Positions 57,419 through 64,000 of a stretch of 64,000 nt of DNA are shown here, piece by piece. Source of the DNA: Streptomyces spectabilis. GTDB taxonomy: Bacteria > Actinomycetota > Actinomycetes > Streptomycetales > Streptomycetaceae. The notes under the pieces were generated by a model, which did not search any database, was not told the origin of the DNA, and worked only from the letters and a program-made list of their open reading frames with translations. Position 1 is the stretch's first letter; the number at the start of each line of letters is the position of its first letter. A program made the position numbers and the translations under genes. The stretch covers positions 1,364,001-1,428,000 of the forward strand of contig NZ_CP023690.1 of the NCBI RefSeq assembly GCF_008704795.1. Reading direction: 5' to 3'.

Positions 57419-58441
57419 GTGACCGACGTGCGCACCATCGACTACCACACCGCAGGCGAGCCCTTCCGCATCGTGCGCGAGGGGCTGCCGCCGATCCCCG
57501 GCGACACCGTCGCCGAGCGCTTCGCCACCGCCGTCGGCGCGGGCGGCGCTCCCACCGCGCCGCGCCGCGGGCCGCTCGACGACGTCCGCCGGCTGCTGGT
57601 CCGCGAGCCCCGGGGCCACTCCGGCATGTACGGCTGTTTCGTGATCCCCGCCGACGACGAAGGCGCCCACTTCGGCGCCCTGTTCTGGCACAAGGACGGG
57701 TACTCGACGGCCTGCGGCCACGGCACGATGGCGCTCGGCGCCTGGGCCGTCGACGAGGGGATCGTGGCCGCGCCCGCCGACGGCTCCGTCCAGGTCCGCG
57801 TCGACGTGCCGTCCGGGCGCGTCGCCGCCACCGTGCACCGGGCGGGCGGCCGCACGACGGGCGTCACCTTCCGGAACGTGCCCGCCCGCGTCACCGCGCG
57901 CGGCGTGCGCGTCAGCACCGGGGCGGGCCCCGTCGACGCCGCCCTCGTCCACGCCGGGGCGTGCTACGCCTCCGTGCCCGCCGCCGCGCTCGGGCTCACC
58001 GTGGACCGCGCGACGCTGCCCCGCCTCGTCGCCGCGGGGCAGGAGATCCGGTCCGCCCTCGCCGGCCACCCCGGCAGCCTCGACCCCGCGCGCCCCCATC
58101 TGTCGGGCGTCTACGGCGTCGTCTTCCACGAAGAGCTGCCGCGCCGCCCCGAGGGGCCCGTCCAGCGCAACGTCACCGTCTTCGCCGACGGGCAGTTCGA
58201 CCGCTCCCCGTGCGGCTCGGGCACGTCGGCCCGGCTCGCCCTGCTCGCCGCCGACGGGCTGCTCGCCCCGGACGAGGTGCTGCGCCACGAGTCGATCGCG
58301 GGCACGGTCTTCACCGGCCGCGCGCTCCCCGCCACGGGCCCGGGTACGGTCACGGAGACCACCGGCCGGTCCTTCCGCACCGGGGAGCACCGCTTCGTCC
58401 TCGACCCGCACGACGAGCTGCCGGAAGGGTTCCTGCCCTAG
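57419..58441 (+). CDS. proline racemase / hydroxyproline epimerase family
   Basis: The 340-aa protein is placed at GTG 57419 (MTDVRTIDYHTAGEPFRIV); the longer upstream frame is not conserved. The family substrate motif is DYHTAGEP. Both catalytic cysteines are present: Cys99 in STACGHGTMAL and Cys265 in DRSPCGSGTSARLA. The two-cysteine set means racemase or epimerase chemistry (proline racemase or 4-hydroxyproline 2-epimerase) rather than trans-3-hydroxyproline dehydratase, where the first cysteine is replaced. The intended amino acid cannot be fixed from this. TAGCCT at 57362 is a possible -10 box. Confidence 0.85.
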   Translation: MTDVRTIDYHTAGEPFRIVREGLPPIPGDTVAERFATAVGAGGAPTAPRRGPLDDVRRLLVREPRGHSGMYGCFVIPADDEGAHFGALFWHKDGYSTACGHGTMALGAWAVDEGIVAAPADGSVQVRVDVPSGRVAATVHRAGGRTTGVTFRNVPARVTARGVRVSTGAGPVDAALVHAGACYASVPAAALGLTVDRATLPRLVAAGQEIRSALAGHPGSLDPARPHLSGVYGVVFHEELPRRPEGPVQRNVTVFADGQFDRSPCGSGTSARLALLAADGLLAPDEVLRHESIAGTVFTGRALPATGPGTVTETTGRSFRTGEHRFVLDPHDELPEGFLP

Positions 58442-58472
58442 AGCCCGCCCGGGGCCGCGCCCGCGCCGCGCC

Positions 58473-59066
58473 TCAGCCGGTGCGCAACCCGTCGAGCAGC
58501 CGCTCCAGGGCGGCCTGGGTGCGGGCCAGGTCCTCCGGGTCCGTCGAGGAGGCCAGCCACAGAGCCGCCTCGTTCATCGCGCCCGACAGCAGGTGGGACA
58601 GCGGGGCGACGGGCTGAGGACTCAGCACTCCGCTGTCGACGAGGTCGGCGAGCGCGTCGTCGAGGTGCCGGACGGAGGCGGCTTCGTCCATGGCCCGCCA
58701 CGCGCTCCAGCCGAGCACCGCGGGCCCGTCGACGAGCATGACGCGCTGGACCTCGGGCGCGGCGGTCGCGGCGAGGAACGCCCGGCAGCCGGCCGTGAGC
58801 CGCGCCCAGGGGTCGCCGTGCGCGTCGGCCGCGTCGGCGACGCGGCGGCCCACCTCCTGCTGCACCTCCTCCAGGACCGCGCGGAAGAGATCGGCCTTGT
58901 CCGTGAAGTGGTGGTACAGCGCGCCCTTGGTGACCTCCGCGGAGCGGACGATCTCCGCGAGGCCCACGGCCGCGTATCCACGGGCGGCGAAGAGCCGCCG
59001 CCCTTCCGCCACGAGCCGCCCGCGCGTGTGCTCCCGCTGCCGGGCCCGGATGCCCTGCTCCGCCAT
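58473..59066 (-). CDS. TetR-family regulator (first copy)
   Basis: The 197-aa protein starts at ATG 59066. The N-terminal HTH is RRLFAARGYAAVGLAEIVRS, then AEVTKGALYHHFTDKADLFRAVL, the classic TetR recognition helix. The C-terminal half is the variable ligand domain. It is divergent from the VOC-family gene 82 bp away, and two palindromes of its probable operator lie between. It should repress both genes until an inducer, probably the substrate of the VOC protein, is bound. Confidence 0.93.
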   Translation of the reverse strand: MAEQGIRARQREHTRGRLVAEGRRLFAARGYAAVGLAEIVRSAEVTKGALYHHFTDKADLFRAVLEEVQQEVGRRVADAADAHGDPWARLTAGCRAFLAATAAPEVQRVMLVDGPAVLGWSAWRAMDEAASVRHLDDALADLVDSGVLSPQPVAPLSHLLSGAMNEAALWLASSTDPEDLARTQAALERLLDGLRTG

Positions 59067-59081
59067 CAGCCCTCCCTCGCA

Positions 59082-59132
59082 TTGACATACCGATGGTACG
59101 CGAATAGGTTCGTTCGCATACCGATGGTATGC
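59082..59132. promoter_or_regulatory. promoter with twin TetR operators
   Basis: TTGACA (59082-59087), 17 bp, TAGGTT (59105-59110) form a near-ideal promoter for the VOC gene. Operator O1 (ACATACC-GAT-GGTACGC, 59085-59101) covers its spacer. O2 (GCATACC-GAT-GGTATGC, 59116-59132, perfect 7-bp arms) covers the transcription start. The centres are 31 bp apart, about three helical turns. Confidence 0.85.
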
Positions 59133-59148
59133 GAACTAGGGGGTCCAG

Positions 59149-59565
59149 ATGAAACTGACCGGCTTCTACCCCGCGATCGGCACCGCGCGACTGCGGGAGT
59201 CCCACGCCTTCTACACCCGACTCCTCGGATTCGAGACGGCTTTCGAGGCCGACTGGTACGTGAGCCTGCGGCGCCCGGGCGACTCCCCCTACGAGCTGGC
59301 CCTGCTCGACCACACCCACTCGACGATCCCGGAGGGCTTTCGCGCCCCCGCGCGGGGCCTGCTCCTCAACTTCGAGGTGGAGGACGTGGACGCGGAGTGG
59401 GAGCGGCTCGTCGTCCGCGGCGGCCTGCGCCCCGAACTCGCCCTCCGCAGCGAGGACTTCGGTCAGCGCCACTTCATCGTGGCCGACCCGAACGGCGTCC
59501 TGATCGACGTCATCACCCCCATCGCCCCGGCGGGTGAGTTCGCCGCACAGTACGTCGACGACTGA
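59149..59565 (+). CDS. VOC/glyoxalase-bleomycin-resistance family protein
   Basis: The 138-aa protein starts at ATG 59149. It is one VOC domain with paired beta-alpha-beta-beta-beta modules: [20 protein letters not shown] in the first half and [20 protein letters not shown] in the second. Members include drug-sequestering and metal-dependent enzymes; some bind bleomycin or mitomycin. Divergence from a TetR gene with twin operators implies an inducible detoxification or binding role. Metal-ligand assignment is uncertain. Confidence 0.88.
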   Translation: MKLTGFYPAIGTARLRESHAFYTRLLGFETAFEADWYVSLRRPGDSPYELALLDHTHSTIPEGFRAPARGLLLNFEVEDVDAEWERLVVRGGLRPELALRSEDFGQRHFIVADPNGVLIDVITPIAPAGEFAAQYVDD

Positions 59566-59725
59566 GTCCGGCCCGGCCGGGTCCGGCCACCGCGACGATG
59601 CCGACGAGCAGCCGGGCGGGGTCGCCGCCCACGCCAAAGGTGCCGCGCCGGCGGTAGGGTGGAAACTGTCATCCATGTCAGGTTCCCGCGCGGCCGCGGA
59701 CCTGTGACGGCGAGCGAGGTGGACG

Positions 59726-60082
59726 ATGCGGATCGGCGAACTGTCCCGGCGCACCGGGGTGAGCGAACGCTCCCTGCGCTACTACGAGAAGCAGGGGCTG
59801 CTGGCGGCCGAGCGCACGCCCGGCGGCCACCGCGAGTACGCCGACAGCGCGGTCGACCGGGTCATCCGCATCCAGGAGCTGTTCGCCGCGGGCCTGTGCA
59901 GCTCGAAGATCGTGCATCTGCTGCCCTGCATCCGGGACACGGACGGGGGGCCTTCCGAGACGGCGACCCCGTTCCTGGTGGCCCAGCTCAGCGAGGAGCG
60001 GGACCGCATCAACCGCATGATCGGCGATCTGGTGCGGTCCCGCGACATCCTGGACGAGGTGATCGAGGCGGCGACCGGCTGA
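59726..60082 (+). CDS. MerR-family regulator
   Basis: The 118-aa protein starts at ATG 59726 with GAGGTGG upstream. The N-terminal HTH is MRIGELSRRTGVSERSLRYY, the MerR signature, followed by EKQGLLAAERTPGGHREY. A dimer helix follows (ERDRINRMIGDLVRSRDILD). A lone cysteine pair (GLCSSK and LPCIRD) is present, but no classic metal set. TAGGGT at 59656-59661 is a possible -10 box. Its target gene is not obvious from the surroundings. Confidence 0.9.
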   Translation: MRIGELSRRTGVSERSLRYYEKQGLLAAERTPGGHREYADSAVDRVIRIQELFAAGLCSSKIVHLLPCIRDTDGGPSETATPFLVAQLSEERDRINRMIGDLVRSRDILDEVIEAATG

Positions 60083-60155
60083 GCCGGCACGCCACCCCGC
60101 CGCCCCGCCGGCCCTCCGGCCGCCCGCGCCCGGAGCGGCCCCGGCCGCCTCCGGG

Positions 60156-60800
60156 TCACCTCCGCCAGAACAAGTGGTGCGTCACCCCGCTCGGGCTCGG
60201 CACGACGTCGAGGTGGTACCGGTCGAGCAGTTCGTCGGGCGACTTCCAGAGCCGGGACCCGCACCCCAGCTCCACCTGTGAGACCGCCACGTGCAGAGTG
60301 TCGACGAGGCCCGCGTCGAGGAACTCCCGGATGGTGGCGGCCCCGCCGCCGAGCCGCACGTCCTTGCCCCCCGCCGCCTCCTTCGCCCGCTCCAGGACGG
60401 CGGCCGGATCGTCGTCCACGAAGTGGAACGTGGTGTCGGAGAGGGTGAACGAAGGGCGCGGGTGGTGCGTCATGACGAACACCGGCGTACGGAACGGGGG
60501 TTCGTCGCCCCACCAGCCGCGCCAGTCGAGGTTCTCCCAGGGGCCGCGCTGGGGACCGAACTTGTTGCGGCCCATGATCTCGGCGCCGATGCCCCGCGCG
60601 TAGTCCCGCGTGAAGTAGTCGTCAAGGCCGCGGCTCCCGCCGGGGTCCGTGCGCATCGGCCAGCTTGCCGTGGCACCGGCCCAGGCGAACATGGCCCCGG
60701 GGTCGGCGTGGCCGAAGGGCCGCTCCAGGCTCTGGTCCTCCCCCGCGCCGAATCCGTCCCGCGAGACGTTGAAGTTCTGCACTCTCAACAGCTGACCCAT
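60156..60800 (-). CDS. RibD C-terminal / dihydrofolate-reductase-like protein
   Basis: The 214-aa protein starts at ATG 60800 (MGQLLRVQNFNVSRDGFGAG) with GGAGG upstream, which decides against GTG 60824. It is a single RibD_C domain: an NADPH-binding dihydrofolate-reductase fold with SRDGFGAG near the start, an AEIMGRNKFGP segment, and VRLGGGAATIREFLDAGLVD, the strongest family motif. Stand-alone members are common in Streptomyces; the substrate is unknown and a role in riboflavin synthesis is unlikely. Confidence 0.88.
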   Translation of the reverse strand: MGQLLRVQNFNVSRDGFGAGEDQSLERPFGHADPGAMFAWAGATASWPMRTDPGGSRGLDDYFTRDYARGIGAEIMGRNKFGPQRGPWENLDWRGWWGDEPPFRTPVFVMTHHPRPSFTLSDTTFHFVDDDPAAVLERAKEAAGGKDVRLGGGAATIREFLDAGLVDTLHVAVSQVELGCGSRLWKSPDELLDRYHLDVVPSPSGVTHHLFWRR

Positions 60801-60887
60801 GGGTCCCTCCAGTGTCGTCGACACGGGTGAGACTCCCCAGCCCTCAAGAACTCATCGGCCGCGGCCGGGCCCGTTGACCCGCGCGCA

Positions 60888-61463
60888 CTAGCTGGGACCC
60901 CAGCCGTCCCCGAGGAGCGCGAAGGCGGCGTCCAGCGCGCGCTCGGGATCGTCAGCGCGCAGGGCGAACGCCGATGCCTCCAGGGCGAAGTGGGCGAAGG
61001 CGGCGCACCGGTAGTCGTCGGGCCGGGCGCCGGTGGACTCGGCGACGGCGCGGGCGAGGGCGTCCTGGTGGCGCATCCACATGCGGTGCCCGTACGCGCT
61101 CAGGGCCGGAGTGTCGTTGACCAGACGCAGGAAGGCGGCGAACCGCGCGTCCCCGCCACCGGCGTCGATCCGTACCCGCTTGACGTACGCGCACAGCGCC
61201 TCGGGGACGCCCTGCCCTTCCGGCCGGTCGCGGACGGCGGCGACGAGCCCGGCCTCCTGCTCGGTGTCCTCGTCGAAGACGAGCGCTTCCTTGGTGGGGA
61301 AGTACTTGAGCAGCGTGGTGGTCGACACGTCCACGGCGTCCGCGATGTCGCGGATGGTGACGTCGTCGTAGCCGCGGTCGAGGAACAGGGCCAGGGCCGT
61401 GTCGGCGAGGGCGCGGCGGGTGGCGGCCTTCTTGCGCTCGCGGCGCCCGGCGGTGGCAGTCAT
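60888..61463 (-). CDS. TetR-family regulator (second copy)
   Basis: The 191-aa protein starts at ATG 61463. HTH: ALFLDRGYDDVTIRDIADAV followed by DVSTTTLLKYFPTKEALVFD, typical TetR (the KYFPTKEAL form is frequent in Streptomyces drug-response regulators). It is divergent from a TetX-like monooxygenase, 156 bp apart. A TACAGAAA inverted pair in that interval is a candidate operator. It probably controls the monooxygenase and itself. Confidence 0.93.
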   Translation of the reverse strand: MTATAGRRERKKAATRRALADTALALFLDRGYDDVTIRDIADAVDVSTTTLLKYFPTKEALVFDEDTEQEAGLVAAVRDRPEGQGVPEALCAYVKRVRIDAGGGDARFAAFLRLVNDTPALSAYGHRMWMRHQDALARAVAESTGARPDDYRCAAFAHFALEASAFALRADDPERALDAAFALLGDGWGPS

Positions 61464-61473
61464 GTCTGCATCT

Positions 61474-61521
61474 TACAGAAACACCACTGAGGCAAAAAGT
61501 TGTGTCGTTGCACTTTCTGTA
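61474..61521. promoter_or_regulatory. widely spaced inverted repeat TACAGAAA/TTTCTGTA
   Basis: TACAGAAA (61474-61481) and TTTCTGTA (61514-61521) are perfect 8-bp arms 32 bp apart, in a distinctly AT-rich interval between the second TetR gene and the monooxygenase. Two TetR dimers could each cover one arm, or one dyad could be read per promoter. Confidence 0.5.
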
Positions 61522-61538
61522 TGAGTGTGTTTTTGTGG

Positions 61539-61601
61539 CCGCGCGCTCCTCACCGCACCGCGCGCTCCTCACCCCGCGATCCGCACCGCGCGCTCCACAC
61601 C
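61539..61601 (+). repeat. three copies of a 16-bp direct repeat
   Basis: CCGCGCGCTCCTCACC (61539-61554 and 61558-61573) and CCGCGCGCTCCACACC (61586-61601) occur in the leader of the monooxygenase gene, with start distances of 19 and 28 bp. Their function is unknown. Confidence 0.65.
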
Positions 61602-61619
61602 TTGAGAGAAGGCACCTCC

Positions 61620-62768
61620 ATGAACGCCACCGTCCCCCGCATCGCGATCGTCGGAGCCGGGCCCGGCGGGCTGATCTGCGCCCGCGTCCTCCAGCGGCAC
61701 GGCATCCCCGTCACGGTCCACGACCTCGACGCCTCTCCCGCAGCCCGGGACCAGGGCGGCACCCTGGACATGCACCCCGGCACGGGCCAAGCCGCCCTGC
61801 GCGCCGCCGGCCTGCTCGCCGACTTCCTCGCCCTGGCCCGGCCCGAGGGGCAGCAGATGCGCGTGGTCGGCGCCGACGGCCGGATCGTGTTCGACGGCAC
61901 CCCGCCCGAGGCCGACACCTCCGAGGGCACCCCCGAGATCGACCGCGGGCGACTGCGCGGCCTGCTCCTCGGCTCCCTCGCACCCGGCACCGTGCGCTGG
62001 GGCCACCGGCTCACCCGCGTCGAGCCTGTCGGCGACGGCGTCCACCGGCTGCGCTTCGCCGACGGCACGAGCACCGACGCCGACCTCGTCATCGGCGCCG
62101 ACGGCGCCTGGTCGAAGGTCCGCCCGCTCCTGACGGGCGCGCTGCCCCGCTACACCGGAGTCACCTTCGTCGAGACCGGCTTCGACGACGTCGACACCCG
62201 CCACCCGCGCCTCGCCGCCCTCACCGGCGCGGGCACCATGATGGCCCTCCACGACCGGCGGGGCTTCGTCGCCCAGCGCAACAGCGGCGGACACATCCGC
62301 GTGTACGTGGCCCTGCGCGCCGACGAGGACTGGCATCGGCGGGCGGGCGTCGACCTCGCCGACACCGCCGCCGTGCGCGCCGCCCTCCTGAGCCAATTCA
62401 CCGGCTGGAGCGACCGGCTGCTCGGCTTCATCACCGACACCGACACGGGCTACGTCAACCGGCCTCTGTACGCGCTGCCCGTCCCCCACATCTGGAAGCC
62501 GACGCCCGGCCTCACGCTCCTGGGAGACGCCGCCCACCTCATGGCGCCGTTCTCCGGCGTGGGCGCCAACCTCGCCATGCTCGACGGCGCGGACCTGGCC
62601 CGGGCCCTCATCGACCGCACCACCGTCGAACAGGCGGTCGCCGCCTACGAGAAGGTCCTCCTGCCGCGGTCCGCCGAAGCCGCCGAAGGAGCGGCCGGGG
62701 CCGTCGACGACGCCTTCGGCCCCGACGGCGCGGAGCGGGTCCTCGCCCATCTGACCGGGGCCCGGTGA
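61620..62768 (+). CDS. TetX-like FAD monooxygenase
   Basis: The 382-aa flavoprotein starts at ATG 61620 with AAGG upstream; longer frames run through the repeats and are not accepted. The FAD motif is IAIVGAGPGGLICARVLQRH, the DG motif is VIGADGAWSKVRPLL and the GD motif is LTLLGDAAHLMAPFSGVGAN. LDMHPGTGQAALRAAGL and FSGVGANLAMLDGADLA are especially close to TetX and MabTetX-type tetracycline destructases. Divergence from a TetR regulator strengthens a drug-response role. The actual substrate is unproven. Confidence 0.9.
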   Translation: MNATVPRIAIVGAGPGGLICARVLQRHGIPVTVHDLDASPAARDQGGTLDMHPGTGQAALRAAGLLADFLALARPEGQQMRVVGADGRIVFDGTPPEADTSEGTPEIDRGRLRGLLLGSLAPGTVRWGHRLTRVEPVGDGVHRLRFADGTSTDADLVIGADGAWSKVRPLLTGALPRYTGVTFVETGFDDVDTRHPRLAALTGAGTMMALHDRRGFVAQRNSGGHIRVYVALRADEDWHRRAGVDLADTAAVRAALLSQFTGWSDRLLGFITDTDTGYVNRPLYALPVPHIWKPTPGLTLLGDAAHLMAPFSGVGANLAMLDGADLARALIDRTTVEQAVAAYEKVLLPRSAEAAEGAAGAVDDAFGPDGAERVLAHLTGAR

Positions 62769-62797
62769 CCCCCGCGGCGCCCCGTATCGGCGGCGGC

Positions 62798-63643
62798 TCA
62801 GAGCACGGGCGCGCGCGGGCCGTTCGGCGCCTCCAGGCGCCCGTCCACCACGGACCGGGCCACCTCGGCCACCTCGTCCTGCGCCAGCTGCCGGTAGCCG
62901 TCCTCGGTGACCAGGCACACGCGCGGGAACAGACGGCGGGTGAGGTCGGGCCCGCCCGTGGCCGAGTCGTCGTCCGCGGCGTCGTACAGCGCCTGCACGG
63001 CGGCCAGGACGATGTCGGCCTCGGACATGCCCGGGCGGTAGAGCTTCTTCAGCGAGCCGCGGGCGTAGACCGAGCCCGAGCCGGTGGCGGCGGTCTCCCG
63101 CTCCTCGTTGCGCCCGCCCGTGACGTCGTACGAGAAGACGCGGCCCACGCCCTTGTCCAGGTCGTACCCGGCGAACAGCGGGACGACGGCCAGACCCCGC
63201 AGCGCCATGCCGAGATTGCCGCGGACCAGCGTGGTGAGGCGGTTCGCCTTGCCGGGCAGGGACAGGGCGGTGCCCTCGATCTTCTCGTGGTGCTCCAGTT
63301 CGAGCTGGAAGAGCTTGACGAGTTCGACGGCGATGCCCGCCGTGCCCGCGATGGCTATCGCGGAGTACCCGTCGGCGGGGAAGACCTTGTCGTACTCGCG
63401 GTGCGCGATGACGTTGCCCGCCGTGACGCGGCGGTCGCCCGCGACCAGGACGCCGTCCGCGTACGTGGCCGCGACGATGGTGGTGCCGTGCGGCGCCTCG
63501 AAGCCGTCGTGCGGGGCGGGCAGGGCGCGGTGGGCGGGCAGCGCGTCGGGCGCGTGCGCCGCGAGGAAGTCCACGAAGGACGAGGTCCCGGGCGCGAGGA
63601 AGGCGGGCGGCAGACCACCAGTGCCGTGCGGACCGGAATTCAT
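62798..63643 (-). CDS. prcB: 20S proteasome beta subunit, solitary
   Basis: The 281-aa protein starts at ATG 63643. A 53-residue propeptide ends at APHG, so the mature N-terminal nucleophile is Thr54 ([11 protein letters not shown]). The beta fold signatures are [13 protein letters not shown], then [20 protein letters not shown] and [11 protein letters not shown]. Actinobacterial PrcB assembles with PrcA into the 20S core that degrades pupylated proteins. Normally prcB and prcA are adjacent in a dop-pup-prcBA cluster; here no prcA, pup or dop gene is beside it. It is therefore probably an extra copy and not the housekeeping gene. Whether it assembles with the normal PrcA is unknown. Confidence 0.9.
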   Translation of the reverse strand: MNSGPHGTGGLPPAFLAPGTSSFVDFLAAHAPDALPAHRALPAPHDGFEAPHGTTIVAATYADGVLVAGDRRVTAGNVIAHREYDKVFPADGYSAIAIAGTAGIAVELVKLFQLELEHHEKIEGTALSLPGKANRLTTLVRGNLGMALRGLAVVPLFAGYDLDKGVGRVFSYDVTGGRNEERETAATGSGSVYARGSLKKLYRPGMSEADIVLAAVQALYDAADDDSATGGPDLTRRLFPRVCLVTEDGYRQLAQDEVAEVARSVVDGRLEAPNGPRAPVL

Positions 63644-63883
63644 GCGCGCGCCTCCCGTACCTGCCGACGGATCTCGCGACGCACCCTACCCGCGACCCCA
63701 ATCGGGTAACCCCGGCCGTGAGTTGACCCCGCGGGACCGGCCCACGACGCGCGGGCGAAACGCGTGCCCCGTACAACCCTGGTACCCCATCCTTGGTCGA
63801 ACAGGGCGCCGGAGGCACGGAACGGGCCTTTCCGGACCCTCCCCGCGCCGTCCTTCCCCACCTTTCCTCAACGGGAGCCTTTC

Positions 63884-64000
63884 TTGCGCAAGAACCGTTC
63901 GGCCGCGCTCACCGCGGCCTCCTTCCTGCTGCTCACCGGCGCGGGTGTGGCCGCCGCCCCCGCCGCGCTCGCGGGCACGCCGGGCAGCACGCACGCCAAC
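63884..64000 (+). CDS. secreted protein, 3' end outside window
   Basis: An open frame from TTG 63884 (GGGAG about 8 nt upstream) runs to the window edge. The 39 visible residues are a signal peptide: basic start (MRKNRS), hydrophobic core (ALTAASFLLLTGAGVAAAPA), and a likely cut at ALA-GTPGS. No mature domain is visible. Confidence 0.65.
   Translation, partial: MRKNRSAALTAASFLLLTGAGVAAAPAALAGTPGSTHAN

Noticed and set aside
57419..58441. trans-3-hydroxy-L-proline dehydratase
   Set aside because: That subgroup has Thr or Ser in place of the first catalytic cysteine; here both cysteines are present.
60083..60155. GC-rich hairpins between the MerR and RibD-like genes as a terminator
   Set aside because: Several short GGCCG/CGGCC pairings are possible, but none is long or clearly better than chance in this composition.
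1..64000. tRNA, rRNA, CRISPR arrays, insertion sequences, prophage or integrase genes
   Set aside because: No cloverleaf-like sequence, no regularly spaced identical repeats of CRISPR size, and no transposase or integrase protein was found in any frame.

Overview
This window comes from a very GC-rich actinomycete chromosome, almost certainly Streptomyces or a close relative. The reasons are a third-position GC bias in every gene, GTG/TTG starts, ATGA and GTGA stop-start overlaps, several apparently leaderless genes (a TANNNT -10 box about 7 nt before the start codon), a SARP regulator, one rare TTA (bldA-type) codon, CGNR, DUF1048, DUF3105 and DUF1062 proteins, and a 20S proteasome beta subunit. 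No rRNA, tRNA, CRISPR array or insertion sequence was seen.

Layout. 1-4.0 kb: right-hand end of a type II fatty-acid/polyketide-like operon (ketosynthase, cysteine-less ketosynthase partner, FabI-type enoyl reductase, ACP, FabG). 4.0-8.8 kb: cell-wall group (VanX-like M15 dipeptidase, secreted CHAP hydrolase) next to a large SARP-NB-ARC-TPR regulator, with three 11-bp-phased heptamers upstream of the hydrolase. 9-16.4 kb: ArsR regulator facing a hemopexin-repeat protein, an NTF2-like remnant, an acyltransferase/binding-protein pair and two CNNM/CorC-type membrane proteins. 16.6-19.2 kb: flavodoxin with a TTA codon, DUF3105 and DsbA-like proteins. 19.2-27.4 kb: drug-efflux island. An MFS exporter plus FAD monooxygenase on the + strand and an MMPL exporter plus two-component system on the - strand each start behind the same 159-nt structured leader. 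A headless PadR gene lies inside the island and a broken CGNR/MFS gene pair lies just outside it.

27.8-42.8 kb: ordinary metabolic and regulatory genes: an MFS/ArsR pair, DUF1062, a medium-chain reductase, an old-yellow-enzyme homologue with a divergent LysR, a serine/threonine-type dehydratase with a DauR-like regulator, a Vat-like acetyltransferase, a secreted protein, an isochorismatase-like hydrolase, an amino-acid permease, a TetX-like monooxygenase and an alpha/beta hydrolase. 42.7-48.2 kb: an Xre-NACHT-LRR protein of the bacterial NLR type, a small membrane protein, and a FadR-type GntR with an elaborate promoter next to a CynX-type transporter. 48.3-57.2 kb: a three-gene surface operon of DUF11-repeat proteins (one with an LPDTG sorting signal, one with a lectin-like head), then a secreted GH65 trehalase-like enzyme with a discoidin-like tail. 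57.4-64 kb: a proline-racemase-family enzyme, TetR/VOC and TetR/monooxygenase divergent pairs with clear operators, MerR, a RibD-type reductase, a solitary proteasome beta subunit, and the start of a secreted protein that runs off the window.

The most notable observation is the duplicated exporter leader (19220-19378 and 27347-27189). It aligns without gaps from an upstream TAGTGCG to the GTG start. About 125 of 159 positions are identical by hand count. The helices are kept, including a closing pair that switches from C-G to G-C, and one helix covers part of the Shine-Dalgarno sequence. It looks like a shared cis-acting RNA controlling two unrelated exporter families.
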